A DNA stretch of 64,000 nt. It comes from Xiphydria camelus. Its lineage: Eukaryota > Arthropoda > Insecta > Hymenoptera > Xiphydriidae. Location: assembly GCA_963678675.1 (NCBI GenBank), contig OY783192.1, positions 14,306,424 to 14,370,423 on the forward strand. The letters run 5' to 3'. Shown piece by piece: positions 55,149 to 64,000 of the stretch (its first letter is position 1; each line of letters starts with the position of its first letter). Under the pieces are notes generated by a model, which was given only the letters and a program-made list of their open reading frames with translations, had not been told where the DNA came from and did not search any database. Position numbers and translations under genes: made by a program.

Positions 55149-57635
55149 CTAGATGCATCGAAAACTACGCGAAGTTTCGTGCTGGTGCTTGAACTCCTTG
55201 ATCACGCCGTGGTGCGGCAAATACACCAACGGGCGTTCCGAATCTCGAGAATTCTCGTTTACCAACGACATTTGTCCGCTTTCGAGATAATCTCGCAGAA
55301 AATTGGAATATTTTTCGCGCAGCGTACTATCCTTTCTGAAACGTCGCTCTAGTTGTAGCAAACGTCTTATCGCAATGTCTCGGGACTCGCCCAATATCTT
55401 CGGATCTTCGAGGAACGGAAGCCGAACAACGAATCGATGGTTTTGATCGCGAGTGGTTGTTTTCTCGAAAAATTCGTTGATCTCGCGCGCTTCTGCCGAT
55501 TGGGTCTGACTCGTTTCAGATTGACAGCTTTCAATTTCCCAAAATCTAGTTAAATTTTGGTTTAGCGTCTCACACTGCTTCAATGAGCAGGTCAGCGTTG
55601 TGATTGCCTCGCGATTGCAGATTAAAGACGCGGTCGACGCGCACGCGAATGAACCTGCAACTATCCAGCCTAGCGCGGTGTTTTGCAATATCGGTCGATC
55701 GTCTCCCAGTTCAATCCTTTCTGTTTCTAGCCAATCGAAAAACAACTCCGCTCCGATGAGCATGTCAATCGAACCGCGTTTGTGAAACTTTGGGTCCGCG
55801 AGTTTTATGTTTGACGGGATTTTGAGTGCGTCGCGATCTATTTCAACGGACGGTAGCTTCTTGGTCATCTTGGGTACAATAAAACTGCGAATACTAGCAC
55901 GAACATTAGAATGTCTGGATTGTACGATGATCTCGCAACTCTGGCTTATGACATTTTCGATTTCGCTCAGCCCCGTTACGATTTCGGACACCCGCTCGCG
56001 TTTTACACCGAGCCTATTGCACGCCGCGTGCGTTATAAAGTGCGCTTCGCTAGCGCTATCGAAAAGGATACGTAATGGGACGCGTGTCCCGTTAGGATGC
56101 TCTGCATTGACCACTGCGGTCGCCATCAGTACGTGCCTCCTCTTCGAGTCTCTCGTAGCGTGATGAACCATGATGTTGCTGCTCGATCCAGTCGCATCAT
56201 CGACTGGTTGATCGCTGCTGGTTTCGTTACTCGTAGCCCTCTTCTCTGCAGTCGGCTGATGACACAACGTATTGTGCCTCCCTGAGCATTGACGACACGA
56301 CCCCATCCTGCACGTCCTTACAAAATGATCGTTTCGAAGGCAGTTTACGCACAGCTTTAATCGACGAACTTCCTTGAGTCGATCGTCGATGGACAGCGCT
56401 AGAAATCTTTCGCAACTGTACAGGTAATGATCACCGTGACACGGATAACACCTCCCAGCGTCTGTCGAATTGACCAGTACCGTCGATTTCTCGCCGCTGG
56501 TCACCTTTCCTTGGATGTAAGCCTTTGATTTTTGCTTAACCGGCTCATTCTTGCGTGGAAACTCCCTTTCCTTGGTTCTAGCTTCGATTCTTTCAAGCAT
56601 CTGGCACCTTTTCTCTAAAAAGTCAGTCAACGCCGTTAGTGATGCATCACCCGTATTTCCGCTTTGTTCCCAGGCACGCAGTGTAGTTGAATCGAGCTTC
56701 GCCTCGACCATGTGGATTATCAGCTCATCCCAGGAATCAGTCGGTGAATCTAATGATTTGAGAACTCGAAGATGCTTCAGCGTGAAATCAACCAAACCTC
56801 GAATCGTCGCAGCGGACTCCTTTTCGACCCTTAGCATCGTAAACAGATGTTGAATGTGACGTTTCTTGATGGCTCTCGGATCCTCAAACCGCTTTTTCAT
56901 TAGCTCCCATGCCACTGTATAATTTGTCGCTGTTAGCTCAATCGATTCTATTATTTTCGCTGCACTGCCCTGCACCGACGTAACCAAATACTGGAACTTC
57001 TGGATGTCTGGAATATTATCATTCGAGTGTATCATTGATTTAAAAGTTTCAGAGAATCGCTGCCATTCGTCGATTCGTCCGTCGAACGTTGGCAGTTTTA
57101 CGACCGGTAATTTCACTCCCGTCGCCGCATTGCCAGCGCCACCTGCGGTTGCGATGCCGCATAGCAACTCTGTCTGTTGCTCGAAAAGTCGTGCGATTGC
57201 GTCACCGCCGTCGGTTGACGGTGTCGCGCCGCCGCTTTGCTGTCTCACTTGCCGTATGAGCTCGCCCTGCTGTTCCAGGACGCGAGCTAAAGTCTCGTCG
57301 CTCGACGTCGATCGTGCCTCTGCATGTAGAGTCTGCACGTCGTTCAACCATTGTTTCAGCTTTACCCTCAGCTCGAAATACCTTTCCTCGAATTCTGCAT
57401 CCTCCGTGGCGTCCGCCACTGTAGGCTCGCCCTCGACGCTAATCGTTATTTCTTGCTGTATAGATTCGAACTCCTGTCGAATCTCCTCTAGCCTTGTAAG
57501 GTACACCTCCGTTTGAGCGCGATGACCTGGATCTGCTTGATCGACCTTCGCCTTCAATCTCGTCAGCTTGGATTTGGCGATCCCTCGCTGCTTGCGAAGC
57601 TTTACGATTTCGGCCATGTTGTTTTCCGAATGCAC
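55149..57635 (-). pseudogene. BEL gag and protease region, long intact frame
   Basis: 828 codons from ATG 57635. Residues about 1-130 are coiled-coil-like and charged. A DUF1759-type gag domain follows at about 175-330 (VKLPVVKLPTFDGRIDEWQR, FQYLVTSVQGSAA). Zinc knuckles lie at about 395-455 (CYPCHGDHYLYSC, CVNCLRNDHFVRTC, CRQCSGRHNTLCH). The DUF1758 aspartic protease is centred near residue 525 (LRILFDSASEAHFI). The start of RT follows. A one-base loss near 55190 ends the frame; RT sequence (KLRVVFDASSKTSSGKSLND) continues in the next frame to about 54981. Confidence 0.93.
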
Positions 57636-57680
57636 CTCGATTTGTGGACTGTATCACTAAACTTGTAATTCTCCACCTTG

Positions 57681-57699
57681 ATCCGGCTCGAAGGACCAA
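57681..57699 (-). other. Probable primer binding site
   Basis: Just inside the 5' LTR on the minus strand, TGGTCCTTCGAGCCGGAT begins with TGG, as needed to pair with a tRNA 3' CCA. The tRNA species was not identified. Confidence 0.6.
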
Positions 57700-57704
57700 T
57701 TTTA

Positions 57705-57988
57705 TGTGGGAATAGACTTAGAACTCGACGTTATTACTCGCGGTACAATTTTATGTGAAAATAGACTTAGAACTCGACGTTGTTACTCGCGGTCTGCGTT
57801 GCGACTATTCGGATACACACACCGGCGACGCCCGATAGCAAATCAGACCTAAGTGCGAGGACGCATGACGGCGCACCGATCGTCCGGCCGCGGTGGGTAT
57901 GACTCGGTCGATAGAATATCGACGCGAGATTCGATATCATCGTAGGACGAGTGCGCGCCATTTTTGACCTCCAATACCGATACAGACA
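57705..57988 (-). repeat. BEL 5' LTR
   Basis: Same sequence as 50369-50653 with few differences; ends CCGATACAGACA before the GTGCT duplication. Confidence 0.92.
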
Positions 57989-58099
57989 GTGCTCAATCCC
58001 GTTTGCGGCTCATACGCCTTAAAACCCAATTTTCCAAATTTTGGTTCATACGCCCCTTTGTTATGAAGCCCTCGATATATCATTATTAGAACAGAATGT

Positions 58100-59520
58100 T
58101 TATTCAGTCTTGCGGCCCTGAATGCGGACTTGGTTGCTTACAAACTGCTTGTTTACTTTCTTTGGTATACTGCTTCCGCAATATCATTCTGTCGTCGATT
58201 CGTTCATTCTTACACTACATCCTCTCCTATACGCTGCTCCTTCGCACTCACTCCTCTTGGACCCTCACCTCCTTACTTCTCTATGCTACCTTTCTTTGTC
58301 TTCTCTCTCCGTTTTCTTTCCATCTTGCTTAACCGAACTACTTGTTTCGCGTTTCCATTCTCCCCTAATAGCACCATCCTACTTAACTCTGTTACTTCAA
58401 GCTCTGTGCACTATTTTTCATCTACCCACGTTTCAGTTAGTCCTACAAAATCGAATGGCTCCACATACCTCCAAAAGTCCCTGTCCTTGCAATCTAGGCC
58501 TGCCACTTTCCAGAATATCGCCCTCCACCGCCATTCCTGCCCTACTCTTACTGCCCTATTCTTTGCTTTCGGCGCTCTCTCACCTGCCGAAAAACCTGCT
58601 CGTCTCTCCTCTTTTTCCAGACTCGACCATGTAATCCAATTTCCCTCGATGCGTAGCCTTAGGTACCCCATTTTGACCTATTTTCCTTTCAGTTTCTCTC
58701 TTCTCCCTATTTCCGCTAACTTCCTTTGAATCTCCCTCTCTTCTTGCGCAAGATCGTTATCGATGGAAATCCTCTGCTCTCCCAGCTGGTTCTTTCTCTT
58801 CGTGACCTCCAACTTTTCTTCCCAATTTCCTAGCTCTGCTAGAATTATACTTCTTGCGTTAGACCTAACAATTTCTGCCCAATTGTGTTTCACCTCAATC
58901 ATCACCTCCTTCTTTATAAATCTTTCCGCCTCTTTCTCTTTTTCCGGTCCCCTGATCTCCAGTTCTTTAATAACAATATTATTCCTTCTTTCTTTGCTCT
59001 TATATGCATTCAGCTTACCCTGCAACCTTCGCAACTCCTCCTCTCGCTCTCCTTCTCTCTTCTTATTTATTCTTGGTGCTTATGGTGAACTCCTCTTCCC
59101 AGCTTCTCAAACTTCCTTTCCACGCGATCTTCCGGGTTTTTTCCTGTCTCTGTGATCTTCCTTTCCAACGTCTTCACCTTCATTTCCCATTTTTCTTCCC
59201 CGATTCCAAGATCTTCTCTCAGTTTTATCTGGGTCTCCCTCACCTCCTCTAATTCTCTTTTCATGTCCTTAAACTACCTTTTAATCTGCTCCGAGATTTC
59301 CTTCCAAACACTCTCTCCGCCTCTTGTGTCATTCCCTTCGCTTCCTGGTACGTGTCCTCTCGGCTGTCCTCTATCTCATTGCTTGTCTTCCCATCCTTTT
59401 ACAAGCAGCTATTCAACTTCCTCTCCCCGTGACTTTCCCTCACCAGCCTTTCAGCGTTGGATGGTCTACCTCATTAATACTAATCCCAAAAAATATTCTT
59501 TTTCTCCGGGATAGTAGCTA
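58100..59520 (-). pseudogene. LINE remnant: L1-like ORF1 and endonuclease start
   Basis: Reading the minus strand from 59264: a coiled coil (RELEEVRETQIKLREDLGI, EMKVKTLERKI), then KSKERRNNIVIKELEI, ILAELGNWEEKLEV and RISIDNDLAQEEREIQRKLA, which is the RRM-like and C-terminal part of an L1-type ORF1. It is followed at 58480-58411 by WKVAGLDCKDRDFWRYVEPF and FVGLTETWVDEK, the start of a LINE endonuclease. Frame changes occur between pieces and the element ends near 58100 without reverse transcriptase. Confidence 0.8.
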
Positions 59521-60401
59521 GTTTGTATATAATATTATGTTTATGATACTGTAGAATAATGAAAATATTTATAGACTCGTGATTCCAAGAGTGCTGCAGT
59601 AATATTGACGAAAAATCTTCCGTCGCTAAGTTATTATAATTGCAAAGACGAATAAATCATTGAGAGCATCCAATTTTCAAGCATTTCATACTGCTAAAAT
59701 GGTAAAATATGAACTGCATACTTCTTTTCACACGAGATAAAGATAAAGTGTTCACTAAAAGTAGACCATAGAACTAGTTTTGCCGTAGCCTTTGAAAGTA
59801 TGTCTCATAAAAATATACGTTCAGTATGGAAATACTTGATATTTATAACAATATTAAATGAGTTTATGTATAACCCCCCTCAACATGTATATCATTTATA
59901 GAGATTTCAGTGTATGTTATTGTTATCAGGAGATAGTTACAATTATAAACTATATCCTTCGAATACAGTTTATAAAACGCGTTTTTGGTAGATTCTTATT
60001 TTTCTGCGAGGTCCTTTATTAATCCTTTCTCTCTCTTGAAATATTGCATAATAATGAGTCATTCGTAAAGTTGTTTTAATCATAACTCTATGGGAGTTGC
60101 CCCCCTCCCCCCTTTCTCTAATAGAATTTATATTTTGCGATTAGCCTGAAAAAAATTCGTCCATATATTCAGAATTGGATATATGCTAAAGCTGAATAAA
60201 ACGTTAAGAGAGATCCGTGACATATCCCGCTCAACAAATACGATGTGACAATATTGGTGAAGAAGTAAAAGAGATTAAAGGTACGAAATTTATAGCTTCA
60301 TAAATTTTATAATATCGCATTTCTCTACTTTTATAGGATTATACGATATATCGTAGCAATAATTCTAAGAATATGTCATATTCCTGTGTTAAATGTTTTA
60401 G
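59521..60401. other. No gene recognised upstream of the BEN exons
   Basis: AT-rich; likely intron or upstream DNA of the BEN gene. No further exon was identified with confidence. Confidence 0.4.
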
Positions 60402-60493
60402 TAATATTTGACCATCAATCATCCGGAAAAAGGGTGGCTACACTTGAAACTGCCGTACGTTACCCTATAGGATTCAGGAGAAAGGATAAATCT
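60402..60493 (+). CDS. Possible upstream exon of the BEN-domain gene
   Basis: After a TTTTAG acceptor, IFDHQSSGKRVATLETAVRY is open to a GTTAGT donor at 60494. It ends in phase 0, matching the phase of the next exon. Short and without a domain, so uncertain. Confidence 0.4.
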
Positions 60494-60578
60494 GTTAGTC
60501 CTTCGAAGTATTTATTATAAATCTGCCATTGTTGTTGCATTTATGATTGTTTTGTTGAGATAATATTTTCTTTTCTAG

Positions 60579-60804
60579 GTTCATCTCGGTAATGATATTT
60601 ATATTAGTTCAACTGCATTCGATTCAGTTATATGGTGTAGTGACACGCCACGTGCATTCACAAGAAATATGGTGGTTACGGTTTTCGGATATAAAGTTCT
60701 CAAAAAAAGTTCGGTTACCGGACAAGTTTCAAACAGAATAAAATCAAAGAGCAACGAATCTTCTCGACTTAAATTAGATTCGGTCAAGCTCGTAGCCATT
60801 AAAG
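60579..60804 (+). CDS. BEN-domain gene, exon
   Basis: After TTTTCTTTTCTAG the frame reads VHLGNDIYISSTAFDSVIWC, then TRNMVVTVFGYKVLKKSSVT and GQVSNRIKSK. LG-GV-like start, the F-T-R segment, the V-F-G-x-x-V-L-x-x-S-x-T-G helix and S-N block follow the BEN domain pattern (DNA-binding domain of chromatin and boundary factors). It ends in KLDSVKLVAIK at an AAAG|GTTAAG donor, phase 1. Which BEN gene this is was not decided. Confidence 0.75.
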
Positions 60805-60880
60805 GTTAAGGAGTAAATGTTTTCAAATTAATAGTTCACCGTACCTGTCAGTTCACATAATTTAATTTATTCATTTACAG

Positions 60881-61035
60881 AAATACTGGGATATTGGCTG
60901 GAAAAAGTAAAAAATAATGATTCTGTTGCTATCGGATTACTACAGACTCGTGTTGGCATGTGGATAAGTCAAAAAATTTATTATTTAAATCGATCAGCGA
61001 AGACAAAGGATTCAAAACGGCGAAGAAAGTCATAA
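60881..61035 (+). CDS. BEN-domain gene, terminal exon
   Basis: After a TCATTTACAG acceptor the phase-1 join restores Glu and continues ILGYWLEKVKNNDSVAIGLL, QTRVGMWISQKIYYL, ending in a basic tail (KDSKRRRKS) and TAA at 61033-61035. The basic end could be a nuclear localisation signal. Splice phases of the two exons agree, which supports a real gene. Confidence 0.72.
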
Positions 61036-61535
61036 ACTTCAAAGGGTGATATATTTTATACTAAAAAAGCACTGTATAGCCAAGATACTGAGCAGTAATA
61101 TACAGGGTGAGTCGGGAGGAACGGACCAAACTCCAGGAGTGTATTGTACACAAGAAAATAATGTTAAAAAACTCGTGTTCTTAACCGATTTTAATTTATT
61201 TTTAAGTTACAGTGTAATTAATAATAAACAAAATTTCATACATTAACATTTTGGTAATCATAGCGTATTTTTAATAAATGTTCAAAAGTACCGCCATTGA
61301 TCTCTAAACATTTTCTACTTCGTCTACGAAGGGCGCCTGTTGCTCTCCTGATTACTTCATAATTTTCTTTAACCCAGATAGTCTTGAAATTTTGTCTATA
61401 TTTAAATATATCAGTCTTCTAAACGTTTACTTGTCATCAATCTTTCAAAACTAAATGTTTAGAAATTAAATGAGCCGTTTATTTTGAAAGTGGCCTAAGT
61501 CCATTTGTCCATTATTTTCTGTTGCCTGTAGTTAC
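61036..61535. other. Downstream of the BEN gene; repeat of a GAAAGTGGCC block
   Basis: CAGGGTGAGTCGGGAGGAAC near 61082 resembles a TA-element tip (preceded by TA). TTTTGAAAGTGGCCTAAGTC near 61484 recurs near 61731, on either side of the hairpin. Confidence 0.4.
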
Positions 61536-61619
61536 ATATCTGTACCCCAGGATAAAAGTGTATTAAGTCCAATTTTTACAAATTGGACTTAATACACTTT
61601 TATCCTGGGGTACAGATAT
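61536..61619. repeat. Perfect hairpin, 40-bp stem, 4-nt loop
   Basis: ATATCTGTACCCCAGGATAA through ATTAAGTCCAATTT (61536-61575) is exactly mirrored at 61580-61619 around TTAC. I found no mismatch. Could be a small foldback MITE or a small-RNA precursor. Confidence 0.92.
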
Positions 61620-61824
61620 AGAACTTGAAGTTATCTATCAGTAAAGCATTTGAGGTTCAGTATATTCAGAGTAAATACGATAATTTTGGACACATAAGTT
61701 TTCGGAGTAAGTTAATAATTAAAACCATCATTTTGAAAGTGGCCCAAGTCCAATCAATTATTGATAATTAGTATTTAACAAGTTAACCTCATTTTTTGGA
61801 CAATTGCTTCAGTTGAATAATCAG

Positions 61825-62412
61825 TAAGGTAAAGTGGGGTAAGTGTGTACAAGGGGCAAGTGTGTACCAAGCTCTGAAAATCTCGATATTGTAACGATAG
61901 ATGGCAGCACTCCCGACGACGTAAATACCTCACTCGTACGCGAGTCTCCTCTCTTAAGAGTCAACTATCACCACGTGTAATGTACGAATCTCAACCAAAG
62001 TAATAAAGACCAATATTTCATTCTTAATTCATCGTGTATTGTTTCCAACGTTCTCCCGAACGTTACAGATATAGCATCAAATCGGCGCGACATCTATTGA
62101 GATATCATCAAAGAACACATTTTTACTTTTATAACCGCACATGGTTCGTGCAATAAACTATATAACTGAAAAATTATAATTCCATCTTATATGCCACATA
62201 GTCAAGTCTTACACACTTATCCCCATCCTCCTAACGGCAGGCACATAGAAAATATAAGCTGCATACACACTTACCCCAAAGTCGGGGGAAGTGTGTAGTA
62301 CGAACATCATATTATTTAAAAAATTGTAAATATTAACCTATTAATTTTACCAGGGAACAATCCAAACTTCAACTTGCCAATTTTTACTACATACTTACCC
62401 CACTTCACCTTA
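61825..62412. mobile_element. MITE with AAGGTAAAGTGGGGTAAGT ends
   Basis: The left end TAAGGTAAAGTGGGGTAAG and the right end CTTACCCCACTTCACCTTA are inverted. Internal copies of ACACACTTACCCC and GGGGCAAGTGTGTAC recur near 62212, 62270 and 61850. No ORF. Confidence 0.75.
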
Positions 62413-62639
62413 CGTTTAATTAATGCAGTTAAAAAATGTACGCAATACACATACTTACAATTAAATATAAAACTTAAAATTTAATATTAAATTTTAGAAA
62501 TTATTTCTCCCATGGGGAAGAAAAAAACGACAAGACCATTTAGTTCAGATAGTGAAGACGAATTAGTAACTAATGATTTCAAGGAAAATCGAAAAAGGAA
62601 GATAATTATAGAATAATGTTCGTTAGGGGATGAAGATAC

Positions 62640-63240
62640 AGATAACAATGGAGCAAAGATTGTTGAAACATACATCCAAAAAGTGTGAAAAATTAAACGG
62701 AAGATAGAAAAAAGATATTATACTCAATCCGGAAACATTGTACCTGCAAAAATTTTCCAAAACAAAGATTGCTTTTGTCGAAAAGCTTGCATAAAAAATT
62801 ACGAAGAACAAGAAAGAAAGAATATTTTTGAGAAGTTTTGGTATTTGGGAGATTTTAATAAACAAAATGTATTGCTTTACGAAGCTATCGAGCGCAAAAC
62901 TGTGAAACGTAGACGTCAAAAAAACGGAAAAGTTTCGCCAAGAAATTGTAGTTTTAGGTATTTGTTAAATTCTGAACACAGAAAAGTTCCCGTCTGTAAA
63001 AAATTCTTTTTGGATACCTTTAAAGTAAGTGAAGGACGATTAAAACGTGCATTAAACTCTGCAAATGTAGGAAATGATTTACGTAAGCGTATGGTCAGAT
63101 CATCAAGAAAAATTTCTGAGGAAGAGAAAAAGCACGTTCAAAACCATATTAAAAGTTTTCCTAAATTTGAATCCCATTATACCAGATCTCATATAATCCT
63201 AATAAAAGATATCTACATCCTGATCTAACTCACGGTCACT
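62640..63240 (+). pseudogene. Transposon-associated CRxxC protein fragment
   Basis: Frames across 62690-63228 give CFCRKACIKNYEEQERKNIF, KFWYLGDFNKQNVLLYEAI, VKRRRQKNGKVSPRNCSFRY, VPVCKKFFLDTFKVSEGRL and HVQNHIKSFPKFESHYTRSH; a shift near 63200 gives KRYLHPDLTH. This order of motifs matches an abundant insect family of uncharacterised proteins with a cysteine-containing start and an FP-x-x-(E/S)-SHY-(S/T)-R motif, probably transposase-derived. No DDE core follows here, so it is truncated. Function unknown. Confidence 0.55.
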
Positions 63241-63840
63241 TAACTACACGGTTGCCTCACTCCGGCCAGGTCGCAAGAGAGGGGATAGGCTATGACGTTG
63301 CTCAGAATGTACGAGCGGCTCGAACCTAATAATGCTATAATCGGACTGGCAAAAGAGTGGTCTTCAGGAGAGCTCGGAGCAACGTTCCCCCACTATGTAT
63401 CTTCTCCCACCAAGCGAGCTAGGCATGCGCACATCAAATTTTCAGAGACATTGAGTATGACAAAATCGGTGACCTCATTCTGATTGATGATTTGAGTTCA
63501 GAAAGACTTAAAAAATGATATCGTGGAGGTTGCCGGATGGAATTAGTGCCAATTTTTTTTTATCGGCCATTTAATAGGAGTTTTCGATTCCGTCGCTGTA
63601 GCTGTGAAAAAAACGTTGTTCTCGACTATTAAAAGGTTGTTTGGGTAAGGTATGAAATTAAAAACGGCATCATCATAATACAATACAAATTTATTTATTA
63701 ATGAAAAATAAATAAGTGGTTTATATAATTAATTATTATCGGAAATTAACAAAATTGAACAATTACGTAGGTAAGTTTTGACAATGGTTGTGGATGCAAT
63801 AGTTGTATGATTCAATTACCATGTTTTGTTGTCAATTTGC
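63241..63840. other. No gene recognised
   Basis: An open frame at 63292-63483 has no recognised domain. AT-rich DNA follows. Confidence 0.4.
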
Positions 63841-63849
63841 GGAAAGGTA

Positions 63850-64000
63850 TGCTGTCAGTTAAGAGAACACCAGGTAAATTTAATTCTGTTGGTTGCGATA
63901 TGGCACTAGAGCAGTCCCAGAATCGATCATCCGCTATAACTGGAGGCTTGATAGGGATTACTAAAAATGAAGATGCAACTCAACGGTGGTTACTGTTATA
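63850..64000 (+). pseudogene. PIN-family protein fragment (N-terminal EQ module), runs off window
   Basis: The open frame gives MLSVKRTPGKFNSVGCDMAL, then EQSQNRSSAITGGLIGITKN and ATQRWLLLY to the window end. The S-V-x-R ... D-(x)2-(I/L)-E-Q-x-x-N/R ... GG-x-x-G order matches the upstream module of the same family as 44.7 kb and 35 kb. The ORF continues beyond 64000, so intactness is unknown. Confidence 0.6.

Larger units (their letters stand above)
50369..57988 (-). mobile_element. BEL/Pao LTR retrotransposon, complete ends
   Basis: Two 285-bp LTRs (50369-50653 and 57705-57988) differ at few positions. GTGCT occurs at 50364-50368 and 57989-57993, the 5-bp target duplication expected for BEL/Pao. 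The internal region on the minus strand encodes gag, protease, RT, RNase H and integrase in BEL order. It is broken by frameshifts, stops and two TTAA insertions. LTR similarity suggests a fairly young copy. Confidence 0.95.

Noticed and set aside
53472..57516. Plus-strand frames across the BEL element
   Set aside because: Shadows of the minus-strand gag-pol frames.
58096..58729. Several overlapping long plus-strand frames
   Set aside because: They are antisense to a LINE ORF1 and endonuclease that read clearly on the minus strand.

Overview
The window is animal, almost certainly insect, nuclear DNA: AT-rich, with introns carrying GTAAGT/CAG-type splice sites and no operons. It is dominated by transposable elements typical of insects: BEL/Pao, piggyBac, mariner and other Tc1-like families, Harbinger, jockey-like LINEs and many TTAA or TA MITEs. 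The mix resembles an ant or other hymenopteran, but that is inference; no marker gene fixes the species.

Host genes are few. A terminal exon near 4.9-5.7 kb encodes a Pipsqueak-type DNA-binding helix, as in BTB-Psq transcription factors. Two or three short spliced exons at 60.4-61.0 kb encode a BEN domain. A THAP-type zinc-finger exon (about 14.0-14.2 kb) lies head-to-head with an unrecognised coding segment (14.3-15.1 kb). The rest is mobile DNA, often nested three or four deep.

Layout: 1-4.9 kb, repeats and a TTAA MITE. 4.9-11.1 kb, Psq exon, its probable 3' UTR, foldback MITEs and a tandem duplication. 11.1-12.8 kb, a mariner split by a TTAA MITE. 13.8-16.8 kb, THAP exon, unknown ORFs and an internally deleted Harbinger. 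16.9-18.9 kb, a Tc1/mariner-superfamily element with about 310 bp inverted repeats. 19.2-21.1 kb, a TTAA element carrying a 190-bp array of 10-bp units that reads as contiguous heat-shock-element pentamers. 21.4-30.9 kb, two nested foldback elements with tRNA-like A/B-box modules in their inverted arms, further invaded by a TTAA MITE, a jockey-like LINE and a nearly complete piggyBac. 32-36.2 kb, an inverted-repeat-bounded element encoding a PIN-like protein with a H-A-L-S-G-C-D-T-T motif, invaded by four other elements. 36.3-43.5 kb, large foldbacks, a Tc1-like remnant and a Psq/pogo-type fragment. 44.7-45.8 kb, a second PIN-family fragment. 46.1-50.1 kb, two foldback elements containing a solo LTR and further TTAA elements. 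50.4-58.0 kb, a complete-length BEL/Pao retrotransposon with both LTRs and a 5-bp target duplication, broken by point defects and two TTAA insertions. 58.1-59.5 kb, a LINE remnant. 59.5-64 kb, BEN exons, a perfect 40-bp hairpin, a MITE and two more transposon-type coding fragments, the last (PIN family) running off the window.

Insertion order can be read in several places: reading frames of the mariner and BEL proteins resume across the duplicated TTAA, so the TTAA elements came later. Coordinates of inverted repeats were read by eye and may be off by a few bases.
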